A stretch of 64,000 bases of DNA, from contig CM044967.1 in the NCBI GenBank assembly GCA_024516035.1, forward strand, positions 16,062,502 to 16,126,501, written 5' to 3'. Origin of the DNA: Bactericera cockerelli. Lineage: Eukaryota; Arthropoda; Insecta; Hemiptera; Triozidae. This document shows positions 38,536-48,844 of this stretch, one piece after another (the first letter of the stretch is position 1; each line of letters starts with the position of its first letter). Below the pieces are notes generated by a model that did no database searches, was not told the DNA's origin, and worked only from the letters and a program-made list of their open reading frames with translations. The position numbers were made by a program, and so were the translations under genes.

Positions 38536-38921
38536 TTTTAAATAATAATAAATCATTAAATTTGTTTTATTTTTCATATTTTTTTTTTAATACAGAACAC
38601 CCATCCTAAGCCTAAGTGCTTTCTGTAACGAGGGCCAAGTCATTCTTGAATAAGAAATTGTTTTATACCCGTATTCTCGTATGTAATAGCACCGTGTTTC
38701 AATAAACTACATGGGTGTATTCACTGTATCCCAATACGAGGAGGCAGAGAAAGAGGGGAAGGTTAAAACGTTTTTCTATCTCTCATTGCATAATGGAATT
38801 TTCATTGTCGACGGAACAGTCAGCCGGCTGTTTAGCGGAGTGTGACTCTGTAGATAGTCACTCATGAGGGACCAGCACCCAGCTTCGGTAGTGTACTCCA
38901 TGTTCAAGAAATTCTGCACAT

Positions 38922-39258
38922 GAGAGAGAGAAAGAAAGAGAGCGAGAGAGAGAGAGAGAGAGAGAGAAGGAAGAGAGAGAGGGAAAAGAAGAGAGAGGGA
39001 AGGGAAGAGAATGAGAGAGAGAGAGAGGGAAGGAAGAGAGAGAGGGAAGAGAAGAGAGAGAGGGAGAAGAGAAATAGAGAGAGAGAAAGAGACAGGGAAG
39101 AGAAAGGAGGGAGAGAGAAGGGAGAGAGATTGAAGGAAGAGAGAGAGGGAAGGGAAGAGAGAGAAAGAGAAGAGAGAGAGGAAGGGAGAGAGAAGGGGAG
39201 AGAGAGAGGAGAGAGAAAGGGAAGAGAAAGGAGGGAGAGAGAAGGAAGAGAAGACGGA
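38922..39258 (+). repeat. GA-rich polypurine tract (about 340 bp)
   Basis: Almost only A and G (gagagagaaag-, ggaagagagagaggg-type units). It is open in several frames, which is compositional and not coding. Confidence 0.97.
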
Positions 39259-39391
39259 TAAAGAAAATGCACTTTAACGCCTTCAACTAACCCTATAGGG
39301 AGTGAGACAATGAAAAATCTGTTAAAGAGACCTGGATAACTTGGGGAGTAGGATTTTCAACCACTAAAAAGCCCATCTTCCTCATGAAAAG

Positions 39392-39512
39392 ACCGGTGGC
39401 GCCGACTTCAGGCTCGAAAAAATGTACGGCAATGCCTCATTGTGTAAAGAAAGTTTAGGAAAAATAAATATAGGGCCATGCCTCAGGCCGGAACCCGGGT
39501 GCAACAGAAAAG
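39392..39512 (+). repeat. 'ggcgccgac...ggccatgcct' short repeat
   Basis: 'gtacggcaatgcctcattgt', 'aggaaaaataaatatagggc' and 'catgcctcaggccggaaccc' are shared with 56112-56222 and 14630-14712. Confidence 0.8.
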
Positions 39513-39802
39513 ACTGTACATCCGGAACCATTGTTATAACATTACTTCAGATCACCTAACGTGTCTTTAATATCTAGGTCCTTATTTGATAAATCCGCCT
39601 TAGGTCCTTACTTGATAAATTCGCCTTGTTGATGAATAACTTCTCACTTCACACGCCTAGTACAACTTCTCACTTTTCTGTTTATACTGACTGACTGACT
39701 GATAAGGCGGCGGAGTTGTAACCTGAAGTTTTTTTAGCAGTGTGAGTGAGTAATTATGTTACATTACAAAAGAGCAGTATCCATAAGATAATTTTAAGTG
39801 TC

Positions 39803-40030
39803 TGCACTGATAATCAAGTGGTTATGCGCTAGTCTGGTAATCCAGGTAGCGTAGGGATCCGTTGGTTCGAATACCACCCAGTGCATGAATTTTTCCTCAT
39901 TAATTTGAGTTTGTGACCACATAATAATAATAAGACTCTGAGGGTTAGGTGGTAGAGAATGCTTTGAGCATTAACCTCGCCTGCTGGTCACCTTCCACTG
40001 AAGAGTTATATTAGGTATTATTATCAATAT
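39803..40030 (+). repeat. SINE-A
   Basis: Head 'gataatcaagtggttatgcg', box B 'ggttcgaataccaccc', and a body ending 'accttccactgaagagttat'. A SINE-C head scrap precedes it at 39703-39735. Confidence 0.88.
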
Positions 40031-40486
40031 TTTTATTATTATCATAGGGTGACGTCATTAATAGGTCTTTGAAAAGAACACAGGTTGTCTGAAAATTCAA
40101 TACTGTAGCCCCATACGTGTAAAAAGCAATGTGTATTTCTTTCAGCTAAAAAAAATAACCATGAAGATGAAGACCCCTATACAGATTTTCTAGAAGCCCG
40201 CGCTGTAATTTTATTCACAAGCTAGACATTGTTGTCGAGTCAGTTGAGTGATAAAAATATAAGTACAAATGTTGGTACTTAACGTACTGTCAGCTGATAA
40301 TAGTAGGTGATGTGGTTAAGCCTACATAAAGCAACCTGTGTGTGTCCTGTCAGTTCAAAAATAATCATCTGGAAAGATAAAAAAAAGAGTAATGTACACT
40401 TATTAATACAGTCCGTCCCCTCATTCCAACAGAGTTTGGTGGCATTATTATAGAATAGAATATACCTAGTTTATACTGCCGAGGTA

Positions 40487-40676
40487 AACCGACCTCAGTA
40501 GCTTGATCGATAAGGCGGTGGACTTGTAACCTGGAGGTCGGTGGTTCAAGTCCCGGTTTCAGAGTAGACTTAGTAAAGCTAGTTAGAGTAGTTTTGACAT
40601 CACGAAAGTGATTAATACATGATAACTTTAGAGTAGTTTTGACATCACGAAAGTGATTAACACATGATAACTTTAT
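40487..40676 (+). repeat. SINE-C with duplicated 3' end
   Basis: Head 'ccgacctcagtagcttgatc', box B 'ggttcaagtcccggtttc', then 'tagttttgacatcacgaaag' twice (40585 and 40630) by local tandem duplication. Confidence 0.88.
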
Positions 40677-41132
40677 ACTGCCGAGGTAAGACTGAAAAGT
40701 CCCTATACTCCAGCAGTCAAACAGCTCTTATGTATTTCAAGGGTTCATGTTTACAATTTATTATAATTTACAAAGAAAACCTTATTAAAAAAGTGAAAAA
40801 ATTTAAACCTGAAAAATGTTGTCAGTCTCAAGTAAATTATGAAAAAGTCATAGGTGCGTTAAGTTGACAGCCCACCAGAACGGATTTTGACCAAATTTCA
40901 TACATGGGTGGGGTTTGAACTCCTCAGACAAGGGAAAGAAAGAAAAATACTCGTAGAGAGAAAACTTACCGATCTAAAGAGAACTATACGGATGAAAGAA
41001 GAACTACATTTGACTGTCTTCAGGTTATCTGGTCTTCAGCTGATAGCCTCTTCCACACCAAATGCTGAAACAGAAATAATAAACACAAAATTGATGATTT
41101 GATGGCTTTTTACTGGTCACAATAGATCTAAT

Positions 41133-41400
41133 TGTAAGAGTCGCACGATGACCTGGGTTCGATCCCCAGCGGAGCAGGATTTTTTCTGCTCTGTTCTTGA
41201 GTATTTGGGGTCCACTCATGCCTCGTGAGGAAAAATGAATAGCTGCTTTAATGTGAGCAGCGACCAGTGGCGGAATTATAGGCAAAAATAAGATATTAGG
41301 ATATTCAAAAATATATGAAAAAGTCGTATAGTTCTGCGCTACCCACTAAAAATTGTGATATAATAACACAAAGAAACACATTTATTTATTTTAGACACAC
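41133..41400 (+). repeat. SINE-F
   Basis: Box B 'gggttcgatccccagcgga', 'ggtccactcatgcctcgtga', 'gcgaccagtggcggaattat', and a 3' end 'ctgcgctacccactaaaaat' to 'acacatttattta'. A 3' end alone is repeated at 41912-41990. Confidence 0.85.
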
Positions 41401-41407
41401 ATATTAT

Positions 41408-41480
41408 TATGTCTTACTAAAGGGCGGGGTTATTGCCGGTGGCAATCTCTTCCACTCAACCCTTATAGAGACTATCGACT
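41408..41480 (+). repeat. 'gggcggggttattgcc' repeat
   Basis: 'ctaaagggcggggttattgc' and 'ggcaatctcttccactcaac', as at 14941 and 22680. Confidence 0.7.
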
Positions 41481-41911
41481 TAGAGAGGATATTGATGGAA
41501 CTCCTTATATAAGTTTTTTTTTTTTGACACTGGTAACTGGTATTTTCTATTATCTAACTAGGTATCAACGCCTATTAGGGATATCGATGGATATTCTAGA
41601 TAATTTTTTTTGGACATCAGTCATTTCCATCATCATCTAGGCACGGTATTTTCTATTTAGTTCGCTTCGGTATCGCCGGCGGGCAAGTCTCGATTTTCTA
41701 ACATTGTTGTGCTGAGCGACCATCAGGATTTCCAAGGTTACACAGCGGATCCTCATGGATTACATAATAGCATGGACTCTGGTTCATGGATCCGAGAGAG
41801 ATCATCATCTCGAATCATTATTTAGACTGGATAAGAGGTTCTCAAATCAAGTCCGGCTGGGGGGGACGCCGATCGGACGTTACCTAATATTATTTCTGGG
41901 GGGTAAAGATA

Positions 41912-41990
41912 CGGAAAAGTCCTATAATTCTGCGCTACCCACTAAAATTGTGATATAATAACACAAAGAAACACATTATTATTATTATTT
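41912..41990 (+). repeat. SINE-F 3' end with (ATT)n tail
   Basis: 'ctgcgctacccactaaaatt' to 'caaagaaacacattattatt'. Confidence 0.8.
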
Positions 41991-42129
41991 CTGGGGGTCT
42001 GAGGGAAAATTTCTTGTCTATTCTTATGTACCGAGTCTATTATTTAGAACTATTGCACCCCAAAACCGCGGGGGTCACGTTAGTAAAAAGTCCCACTGGG
42101 AAACTTTAAATAGATACAGTACCAGCTTT

Positions 42130-42265
42130 TGCCTGCCAAAATACTGCAATAACACAAATCATTGGCACTCTTAGGAAAGACAACCATCGGTAAAATGTGG
42201 AAGTAATGTCAGAACCAACCAACCTCAACCATGAGAAAGAGGTTAAACAATGCCAACCCTCAGTA
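42130..42265 (+). repeat. SINE-D 3' fragment
   Basis: 'atcattggcactcttaggaa' and 'caacctcaaccatgagaaag'. Confidence 0.6.
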
Positions 42266-42344
42266 AGACTAAATTAGTCTCCGATTAGGACAAAATAGTC
42301 TCCTCATTCAAGCAGTTGTTTTGGTATTATTAGTCAGACACTAA

Positions 42345-42462
42345 TCAGAGGCTCAAGTAAATGAGGAAAAATTCATGCACTGCGTAGGACTCGAACAAAC
42401 GAATCCCGACACTACCTAGATTACCAGACTAGCGTCTTATCCATTAATACATGTAATAGTAA
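42345..42462 (-). repeat. SINE-A head and partial body, inverted
   Basis: The minus strand reads 'acgctagtctggtaatctag' and box B 'tgttcgagtcctacgcag', then stops in mid body. Confidence 0.75.
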
Positions 42463-42483
42463 ATAGTCCATTCTTAAAGACCC

Positions 42484-42640
42484 AGTGATTTCTGGCCAGG
42501 CTGGGTGAGATTGATGTGGGTAGCTGGTACGATTCCCAGCGAATGGAGGGTATAACTCCGTTCCTAAACTAGACGTTAAATCAAATAGAATCGTTGACGT
42601 TAGGAAGGGCATCCAGCCTTAAAGAAAACATTCTGGAAAC
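42484..42640 (+). repeat. SINE-D body fragment
   Basis: 'ggccaggctgggtgagattg', 'acgattcccagcgaatggag' and 'gttaggaagggcatccagcc'. Confidence 0.8.
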
Positions 42641-43129
42641 TCCTGTCTCGGGATCATTAGTAACAAAGCTGCCCCAAGCTAACAGCAACAGTACATTCCA
42701 ACGTAACAGTGCGAAAACCAAGCTTATGATTTTTTACACTTGGTCCCACAAAAAGAGGGACAAATACTACACATATAGGCCATTCTCAATTGACAGTAAG
42801 AGAACACAAATTAGTAGACAGTATACATTTTTTGTATTATGTACTATATTAACAAATATGACATCATTTTTATTTATCAATAACAATTTAACACTTTTTT
42901 TACAAACTAGTAAATAAACGAAGTGCGCAAATTCAAGAAACTATTTCTAGTGTGACAATTTAAGCAAAATTACCTACCTATTCACATTTACAGTGCCTGT
43001 TTTTTTTTTTTTTTTTTTTAATTCTAATTACAGAAACAGATTATACAAGTATACAAGCTAATAGGTACTAAAATCAAATAGGAACCCACTCAAGTTTAAT
43101 GGAATAATATTAAAATAAATTAGTATTTT

Positions 43130-43880
43130 ACTTGTAATGGAAAAAACTTAAAACTACCAATGGGAATTGGTAGTTTTATTATGTTTCAGTAAGTAAAAAA
43201 ACAAACATATAAGTGTGAACATGTGAAAAACAACTACAAAAACCCATTTTAACATTTTGTTAAAAAATCTAAATGTCACTTGTAATGCAACATGTAAAAA
43301 ATGGAATGAAAATGGTACAAGTATGTAGTAATGGGCTTATGAAACATAACTATGAACATGTGAAAAAATTCAAATGTCACTTGGAATGCAACATGTAAAA
43401 AATGGAATGAAAATAGTTATAGGTAGGTACCGTCAAAAACACATGCAATGGGCTATGAAACATGTTATTAACATGTGAAAAATTAAAGAAACAACCACGG
43501 AAACCAAACCCATTTTAATTTTTTTTTTTTAATTCATAATTATGTCACTCTAATCAGGACGTTAACCAAATAGAATCAATGGAGCCTAGAAATTGGATCT
43601 GGGTGTTCATATAATCCTATCTTACAGAGACAGAAATATTATAAAGCAAATTAAAAAAATGGAATGAAAATGGCATCAAAGGCATAAAATGGGCTACGAA
43701 ACATATCAGTGTGAACATTTGAAAAAATAATGTGATCAACCACAAAAACCCATTTTAGCATTTTAATTAAAAATATCCAGATGTCATTTACAATTCAACA
43801 TGGGATGAACAAAAGTAAATAATTGAATGAACAAATGGTATTACAGGTACTTAGGTACCGTCAAAAACATATGTAATTGA
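43130..43880 (+). repeat. Degenerate A-rich tandem array, units of about 110-120 bp
   Basis: Blocks 'aaaaaatggaatgaaaatgg', 'gaaacat...gaacatgtgaaaaa', 'aaacccattttaacattt' and 'aatgtcacttg-aatgcaacatg' recur in the same order at least five times. A SINE-D scrap ('caggacgttaaccaaataga') interrupts at 43555. Confidence 0.8.
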
Positions 43881-43889
43881 ATCTAATGA

Positions 43890-44340
43890 AAATCCTATTT
43901 GAGAGATTATGATCTAAAAGAAATTCACTTTGGTAATGGCAATGGAATTAAATCAAAATTTATTAAAATAATAATAATAAAATCAGGAAAATAAAAAATC
44001 ATAATATATAGGCATGAAAAAAATAAAATAAATTAAACAGTGAAGTCAGTTTAAACATTTAAAAATAAAGAAGGAAAAAACATGGAATAGAATTAAATTA
44101 ATTACAAGAAGTGCTGAACTGAAGGAAACATCTAATTAAACTCGAATTTTAACAGATGAAAAATAAATCAAATAAGTCAATGAAATTTATGATAAAAAAC
44201 ATAGTGAGCTTGTAACTTTTCCATATAATAGAGAGTAATATTTAGATTAGAGATGAACATCAAAACTTCAGGAAAATTCATTCTACTACCTATTAATGAT
44301 TATTAAATTAAATTAAAAAAAAAAAAAAAAAATTAAAAAA
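43890..44340. other. AT-rich sequence, ends in long poly-A
   Basis: No gene. A(20) and A(10) tracts lie at 44306-44345 directly before the LINE fragment. Confidence 0.6.
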
Positions 44341-44344
44341 AAAA

Positions 44345-45145
44345 TTGGTACAGTTAGGATTTGCAGATATATGGGAAGCTCAAAGACTGGAATTATTAAA
44401 ATCTCGTAAGTTAGATATCTATAGCACTTTCTATAATGAACTAATTAATGATGACTGGGAAAGCTTACAGGTCTCGAGTTATGGAGGACATTTAAATAAT
44501 TTAAAACTTCAGTTGGCTACCTATCAACCTGGAGTAGCATTTCCATCCCCATACCTTCTAAATAATATGCCCATAATTAAACTTAGGACTATAGCACAGT
44601 TACGTCTTGCAGGAAAAGTGGTAAAAATATATTTAAATGGTATGATGTATGAGTGGGATCAGAATGAAATGTGTACAAATTGTGAGCTTGGGCAGCTTGA
44701 ATCTTTTAATCACTTTTTTAAACAGTGTTCCTTATATGAACAATTTAGGGAAGTTTATATTAGAGCATTATTACAAGCTCATAATAACGAAATTACTTCG
44801 CTCCTGAATACAGAGAATAGATCGGATATAAGTAAAATATTTGGTTATGTGCAGGCAGCTTTGAGGATTCGTTCTTTTATCAGAAACGAATAAATGAATG
44901 ATAAATAATTATGTTGAGTGGAATAGTAACTTAGTAACTTTGTTAGTTTAATTGTTTTTACTATATTTTTGTAAACAAAATGCAAGGGCCATAATGTTAT
45001 TTTTAATATTTACTTTTTTATTCTTTCTTATTTTAATTATTTTTAAGCTCATTTGAAATTATTCATAGTCTTAATGCCAACCATTGTAACAAAATTTGAT
45101 TTTATTACAAATAAAATTTATCTATCTATCTATCTATCTATTAGT
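44345..45145 (+). mobile_element. 5'-truncated LINE: end of ORF2, 3' UTR and (ATCT)n tail
   Basis: The open frame (44345-44893) has no credible start and follows a poly-A tract. It ends with a C-x2-C...H-x4-C finger (CTNCELGQLESFNHFFKQC), as found at the C-terminus of many non-LTR retrotransposon ORF2 proteins. A 3' UTR of about 220 bp ends 'acaaataaaattt' plus (ATCT)6 at 45119-45141. RT domain motifs are outside the surviving part. The clade (jockey/CR1/I-like) is not resolved. Confidence 0.7.
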
Positions 45146-45149
45146 GATT

Positions 45150-45838
45150 ATAAAAAAATAATATGTCAATGTAGGTAATAATAAAGATTTTGATAATATT
45201 TTTTTTTCTATTTTTTTTTTTTAAATAGATACATAATCATCAAATATAATGAAATTAAAATTTGCGCTGCAATTTCATTTAAAAAAATAATTTGTTCATT
45301 AATTTAAAAAATGTCAATAAAAATATTGAAAAATCAAATTTGTCATTACAAAAATGCAAAGAATGGTACAAACTTTTTGATAAATGTTATATAATGAAAT
45401 TAAAATTGGAGAAGAGTTCACAGTTATACAGTAAAATTCTTTTTTGTCACTTAACATAACATAAAAATGCATATTATTAAAAAGTGAGGATACACTTTAC
45501 AATACATCATTAATAAATAAAAACGTATGAAAGAATTCTCCTCTTGATATTAACCTTCTTTAATTTGTTGAGAATGATATCAATTTTTCAATGTATAAAT
45601 AATTTACTAAGTTTGTATCAGAAATCATATCACCATTATGGAACATTTTTTAAAAGAAATCCATAATGACCATAGGCATTTTCCTAAAATATTCTTTGAC
45701 ACACAGACATATATATTTTATAGATTTTACTTCCGAATAATAGAATAAAAAGAATGTGCTATATTCTCACCAAATTATTAAATTCACATAATCATTGTTT
45801 AGCACAAAAAGACAACAGAATTAACCAGATGTTCATGT
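45150..45838. other. AT-rich 3' flank of UHRF1
   Basis: No repeat or gene recognised. It probably contains the UHRF1 3' UTR (minus strand). Confidence 0.5.
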
Positions 45839-48115
45839 TCAGCGGCCATTACTATATCCAGGAAAAAGTACAGAGAGTATATTTTGTAATGCATCATTAG
45901 TGTGTGATTCAAGAACTGATTTATCAATTTTATTTCTACAGTAAGGGCAAGAATTACAGGCATCAGAATCAATTTTAAATGCCCGCTTTAAACAATCACT
46001 ACAAAAACTGTGTACACAATCTAAAGTGACAGGCTTAAATACAAGGTCTTGGCATATTATGCAACAGAACTTTTCTTGAACATGTTCAAGTACTTCCTTC
46101 TGTCCATTTTTGCATAAAGACTTGATTTCGTTCCACACATTGGAGTGAATCGTGTCACTTTCAATATGCTCAATTACAGATGAAGGTAGACTGTACTCCT
46201 GCTTGGATTTTTTCTCTTTGTGGTCAGTTTCAGATCCAGGTGGCTCTTTCCTTTTTAATGATTTGTTGGCCTCCTTGGCAGCTTGAGCCTCTTCATAACC
46301 TTCAGGCAAGATCATCTGCAACCCCAAATCTTTGATCCTTTGTTTGCCTTCTTCAGTCCATGGTGCTGGTATTTCATCATCTCTTTCAAAGACATATTTC
46401 CAAACAATAAAATTTGTTTTACCTTTAACAGGAAAATATTTCCTCACTTTGTAGATACCATCATATCGATAGCCTTCTAGAGGAGCATATTTGGAATGTT
46501 TGTTGCTTGATTTTGCCTTTCTCATGACTCTGACTGGCTTTCCTTTGCGCCAGTCTATTGCCTCCGCACCATTTTTATCATCAATTTTAGCGTTACAATT
46601 TCTTGCTAGTGCTAAATTTGTAAGAGTAAGCTTTTGATCAAAGCTCTGACAACTAGTCCTCTTATTACCGGATAAGTCTCTACCACCCGAGCCAGTGTAC
46701 TCAAAGGTTTCACCGTCATCTACATCATCTTCATATCCACCACTAAGAACAATACTGTAAGCACCTTCATGTTGACGCCCACTGATACCAGAAACAGGAG
46801 GCCTGTGAACGCCAGCTTCAGAAGCTTGATTTCTGTATAAAAATGTCTGACCAACTTCTATGCCTGGTATAGGACCAAAATGATTGGGAGGTACAATTTC
46901 ACATGTTTTGGTTCTACCAACACATGCCATACCATTTCCCCATTCTCGAGTAGATTTAGAGGAAGAGGAGGCACCTCTAGCTTTTTTCTTACTCTTCTTC
47001 AATTTTTGTCCAGGAGTTATCACTTCTGATGTGTCCAATTTGCAATCAGGGCAGAACCAGTCATCTTCAGGGATAGCATCTAAAGGAGGTTCTACACACC
47101 ATAGGTGGAAGAAATGCTGGCATTCTTCACACAAAATCAGCTTATCACAGGAACCTTTACCAGCACAAACATTGCAGCCACAATCTTTACATGGATCTGA
47201 CTCAATATCTTCACAAGTAGAGCACTCTGGAACAACTTGTCTCAAAGTTTTTGGTTCAGTAGTCATGTGTTTTTCATCTTCAGCAGTTCGCTCAGATCTA
47301 AGTATACGTGTTTCTATTTTATACAGTTCTTTTACAAACTTTATTTTACAATTGTCTAGTTCTGTCTCTTGATTTGGTTTTCCAAAATAAACAGTGGCAG
47401 TAAGTGTGCTCTTTATTCTTCTTCCATGTGTTTGCTCTAGTAACATGTCATGCCAATAACCTCTCTCATTAGGATCATCTCTATTATAATTTCCCATTAA
47501 TCTCACACCCATCAGATCTTCAGTAAGCTCAGTGACAACACTTTTTGGTAGGGGCCTGATTGCGTCAAATGAAACATTGCAACAGTTATCATCTTTGTAT
47601 TTCAAATAGAGAACATTAAAAACCAGGTCATTTTCATCATAAGAATCTTTGTTGACATCCACCAGTATGTGTTTAATTTCAGCCTCAAACCAAGATCCAG
47701 TTATTTCCATTATGGCGTCAACATAATTTCCTACCTCATAGTATTTACTCTCCGCTGGCTTTAGGTCCACAAATTCTTCAACATTATTTGCATTAGAGGC
47801 ATCAGGCTTATTTTTGTTTTGGTTTGATGGTACATTTTCTTTGTCATCAGTGGGTGTGCTGGTACCTGGGTCACTCGATTCATTCTGAGCGTCCTGCTTT
47901 ATCATGAGTTGTATGACATCATTCAAATTAACACTATAGTCATACAAGGAATACTGATCTTCAAGATGTTTACCTTTGTAAAATAAACGCTGTTTATCAA
48001 CTGGAACGTCCAAAGAATCTAATATTTGCTTTTTCAACTTTTTCACTAAAGTTTGCTTTGATAGAACAAGCACACAGTTTTTAGACCCATCAAGAGATCT
48101 TATTTTTACATACAT
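45839..48115 (-). CDS. UHRF1: UHRF1-type E3 ubiquitin ligase / hemimethylated-DNA reader (758 aa, single coding exon)
   Basis: Domains in order: ubiquitin-like 1-74 (MYVKIRSLDGSKN...QRLFYKGKHLED); linked Tudor region of about 125-285; PHD finger of about 296-360 (CGCNVCAGKGSC...CEECQHFFHLWC...CPDC); SRA/YDG of about 390-590 with the NKR finger (GGRDLSGNKRT) and KYAPLEGYRYDGIYKVRKY; C-terminal RING of about 683-728 (CCIICQDL...C.HSFC..C...CPYC). UHRF1 reads hemimethylated CpG and histone H3 and ubiquitinates H3 to recruit DNMT1. Length fits the family (about 790). The start is Met 48115, where UBL homology begins. The in-frame Met at 48181 would add a hydrophobic leader that is intron read-through, because a good acceptor (cttcccag) ends 7 nt before 48115. 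No frameshift or stop is present. A coding region without introns is unusual for a gene that is intron-rich in most animals. Confidence 0.97.
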   Translation of the reverse strand: MYVKIRSLDGSKNCVLVLSKQTLVKKLKKQILDSLDVPVDKQRLFYKGKHLEDQYSLYDYSVNLNDVIQLMIKQDAQNESSDPGTSTPTDDKENVPSNQNKNKPDASNANNVEEFVDLKPAESKYYEVGNYVDAIMEITGSWFEAEIKHILVDVNKDSYDENDLVFNVLYLKYKDDNCCNVSFDAIRPLPKSVVTELTEDLMGVRLMGNYNRDDPNERGYWHDMLLEQTHGRRIKSTLTATVYFGKPNQETELDNCKIKFVKELYKIETRILRSERTAEDEKHMTTEPKTLRQVVPECSTCEDIESDPCKDCGCNVCAGKGSCDKLILCEECQHFFHLWCVEPPLDAIPEDDWFCPDCKLDTSEVITPGQKLKKSKKKARGASSSSKSTREWGNGMACVGRTKTCEIVPPNHFGPIPGIEVGQTFLYRNQASEAGVHRPPVSGISGRQHEGAYSIVLSGGYEDDVDDGETFEYTGSGGRDLSGNKRTSCQSFDQKLTLTNLALARNCNAKIDDKNGAEAIDWRKGKPVRVMRKAKSSNKHSKYAPLEGYRYDGIYKVRKYFPVKGKTNFIVWKYVFERDDEIPAPWTEEGKQRIKDLGLQMILPEGYEEAQAAKEANKSLKRKEPPGSETDHKEKKSKQEYSLPSSVIEHIESDTIHSNVWNEIKSLCKNGQKEVLEHVQEKFCCIICQDLVFKPVTLDCVHSFCSDCLKRAFKIDSDACNSCPYCRNKIDKSVLESHTNDALQNILSVLFPGYSNGR

Positions 48116-48160
48116 GGCTGAGCTGGGAAGTTTAACACAGAATAAAAAGTAAATAAAACT
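48116..48160 (-). promoter_or_regulatory. Splice acceptor of a UHRF1 5' UTR intron
   Basis: Pyrimidine-rich 'tttatttactttttattctg' followed by 'ttaaacttcccag|CTCAGCC|ATG' on the minus strand. It implies a non-coding first exon upstream, probably near 48.2-48.4 kb. Confidence 0.6.
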
Positions 48161-48336
48161 GATTATGCTTGTCACACACAATATTAATAGAATTAAAAAT
48201 CACTTTTAAACTAACTGATTTAAAATAAATTATTTAAATTCATTCAATGTAGAAAGTAATAAAAAAAAAAACAGAAACCGCCAACAAAAAATGAACTCTC
48301 AATCAAAAAAACATCATCTGTTTACATCTCATCAAG

Positions 48337-48345
48337 TTTTTCCCG
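48337..48345 (-). promoter_or_regulatory. E2F-like site upstream of UHRF1
   Basis: TTTTCCCGC (plus strand) matches the TTTSSCGC consensus and lies about 220 bp upstream of the start codon. UHRF1 is a known S-phase/E2F target in vertebrates. A short motif like this can occur by chance. Confidence 0.4.
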
Positions 48346-48544
48346 CTCATTCTAGCTCAGAGATAAATATTCTTGAACGTTGCCAGATGTACTAAGTTAG
48401 GGTTTTTGATCACAGATTTCTTCACTTGGGTTCTCAAAGAACAAATAGGAAGAATCGAGACTGGAGGGAGTCACTTAAGTGTAGCACAACGCCGCTTATT
48501 ATTATTTGGAATATTTGGGCCTTCATTTTCACTTATTCAACGTA

Positions 48545-48680
48545 ATTTTTCCTCTCAATAGCTGAAAAAATGATTTGAGAACATACAAAAAGAATGAGGA
48601 TTTTTACGTAATTTTTCCTCTCAAAAGCTGAAAAAATGATTTGAGAACATAAAAATGTATGAGGATTTTTTATTTGCAAC
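48545..48680 (+). repeat. Two-copy tandem duplication
   Basis: 'cgtaatttttcctctcaa' plus 'agctgaaaaaatgatttgag', 'aacata' and 'atgaggattttt' occur at 48540-48603 and 48607-48670. Confidence 0.85.
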
Positions 48681-48792
48681 TGTTTTAGTAAAAAAAATAG
48701 CTTGTTTAGATGTTTTTACGTTTTCCAGTCTGTGTTCGCTGGTCCATTCACATCCGCGGACACAATATTAAATTTATAGAACTAAAGGTATA

Positions 48793-48843
48793 CTTAAGTA
48801 TAAGTATGTAGTGCTTTATTTAGAATGTCAGCGCAAGACAAAT
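48793..48843 (-). mobile_element. Retroelement 3' end fragment, interrupted by the LINE
   Basis: 'aagtataagt...gtgctttatttagaatgtca' as at 27150 and 37900. Homology stops at 'gcgcaagaca', where the 5'-truncated LINE begins. Confidence 0.6.
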
Positions 48844-48844
48844 C

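Noticed and set aside
38858..39286. Ser/Leu/Pro-rich and Arg/Glu-rich ORFs on both strands
   Set aside because: Purely compositional products of the GA tract.
48116..48181. N-terminal extension of UHRF1 (hydrophobic, signal-like)
   Set aside because: A splice acceptor lies 7 nt upstream of the next Met, where ubiquitin-like homology begins. UHRF1 is nuclear, and the extension reads intron sequence.
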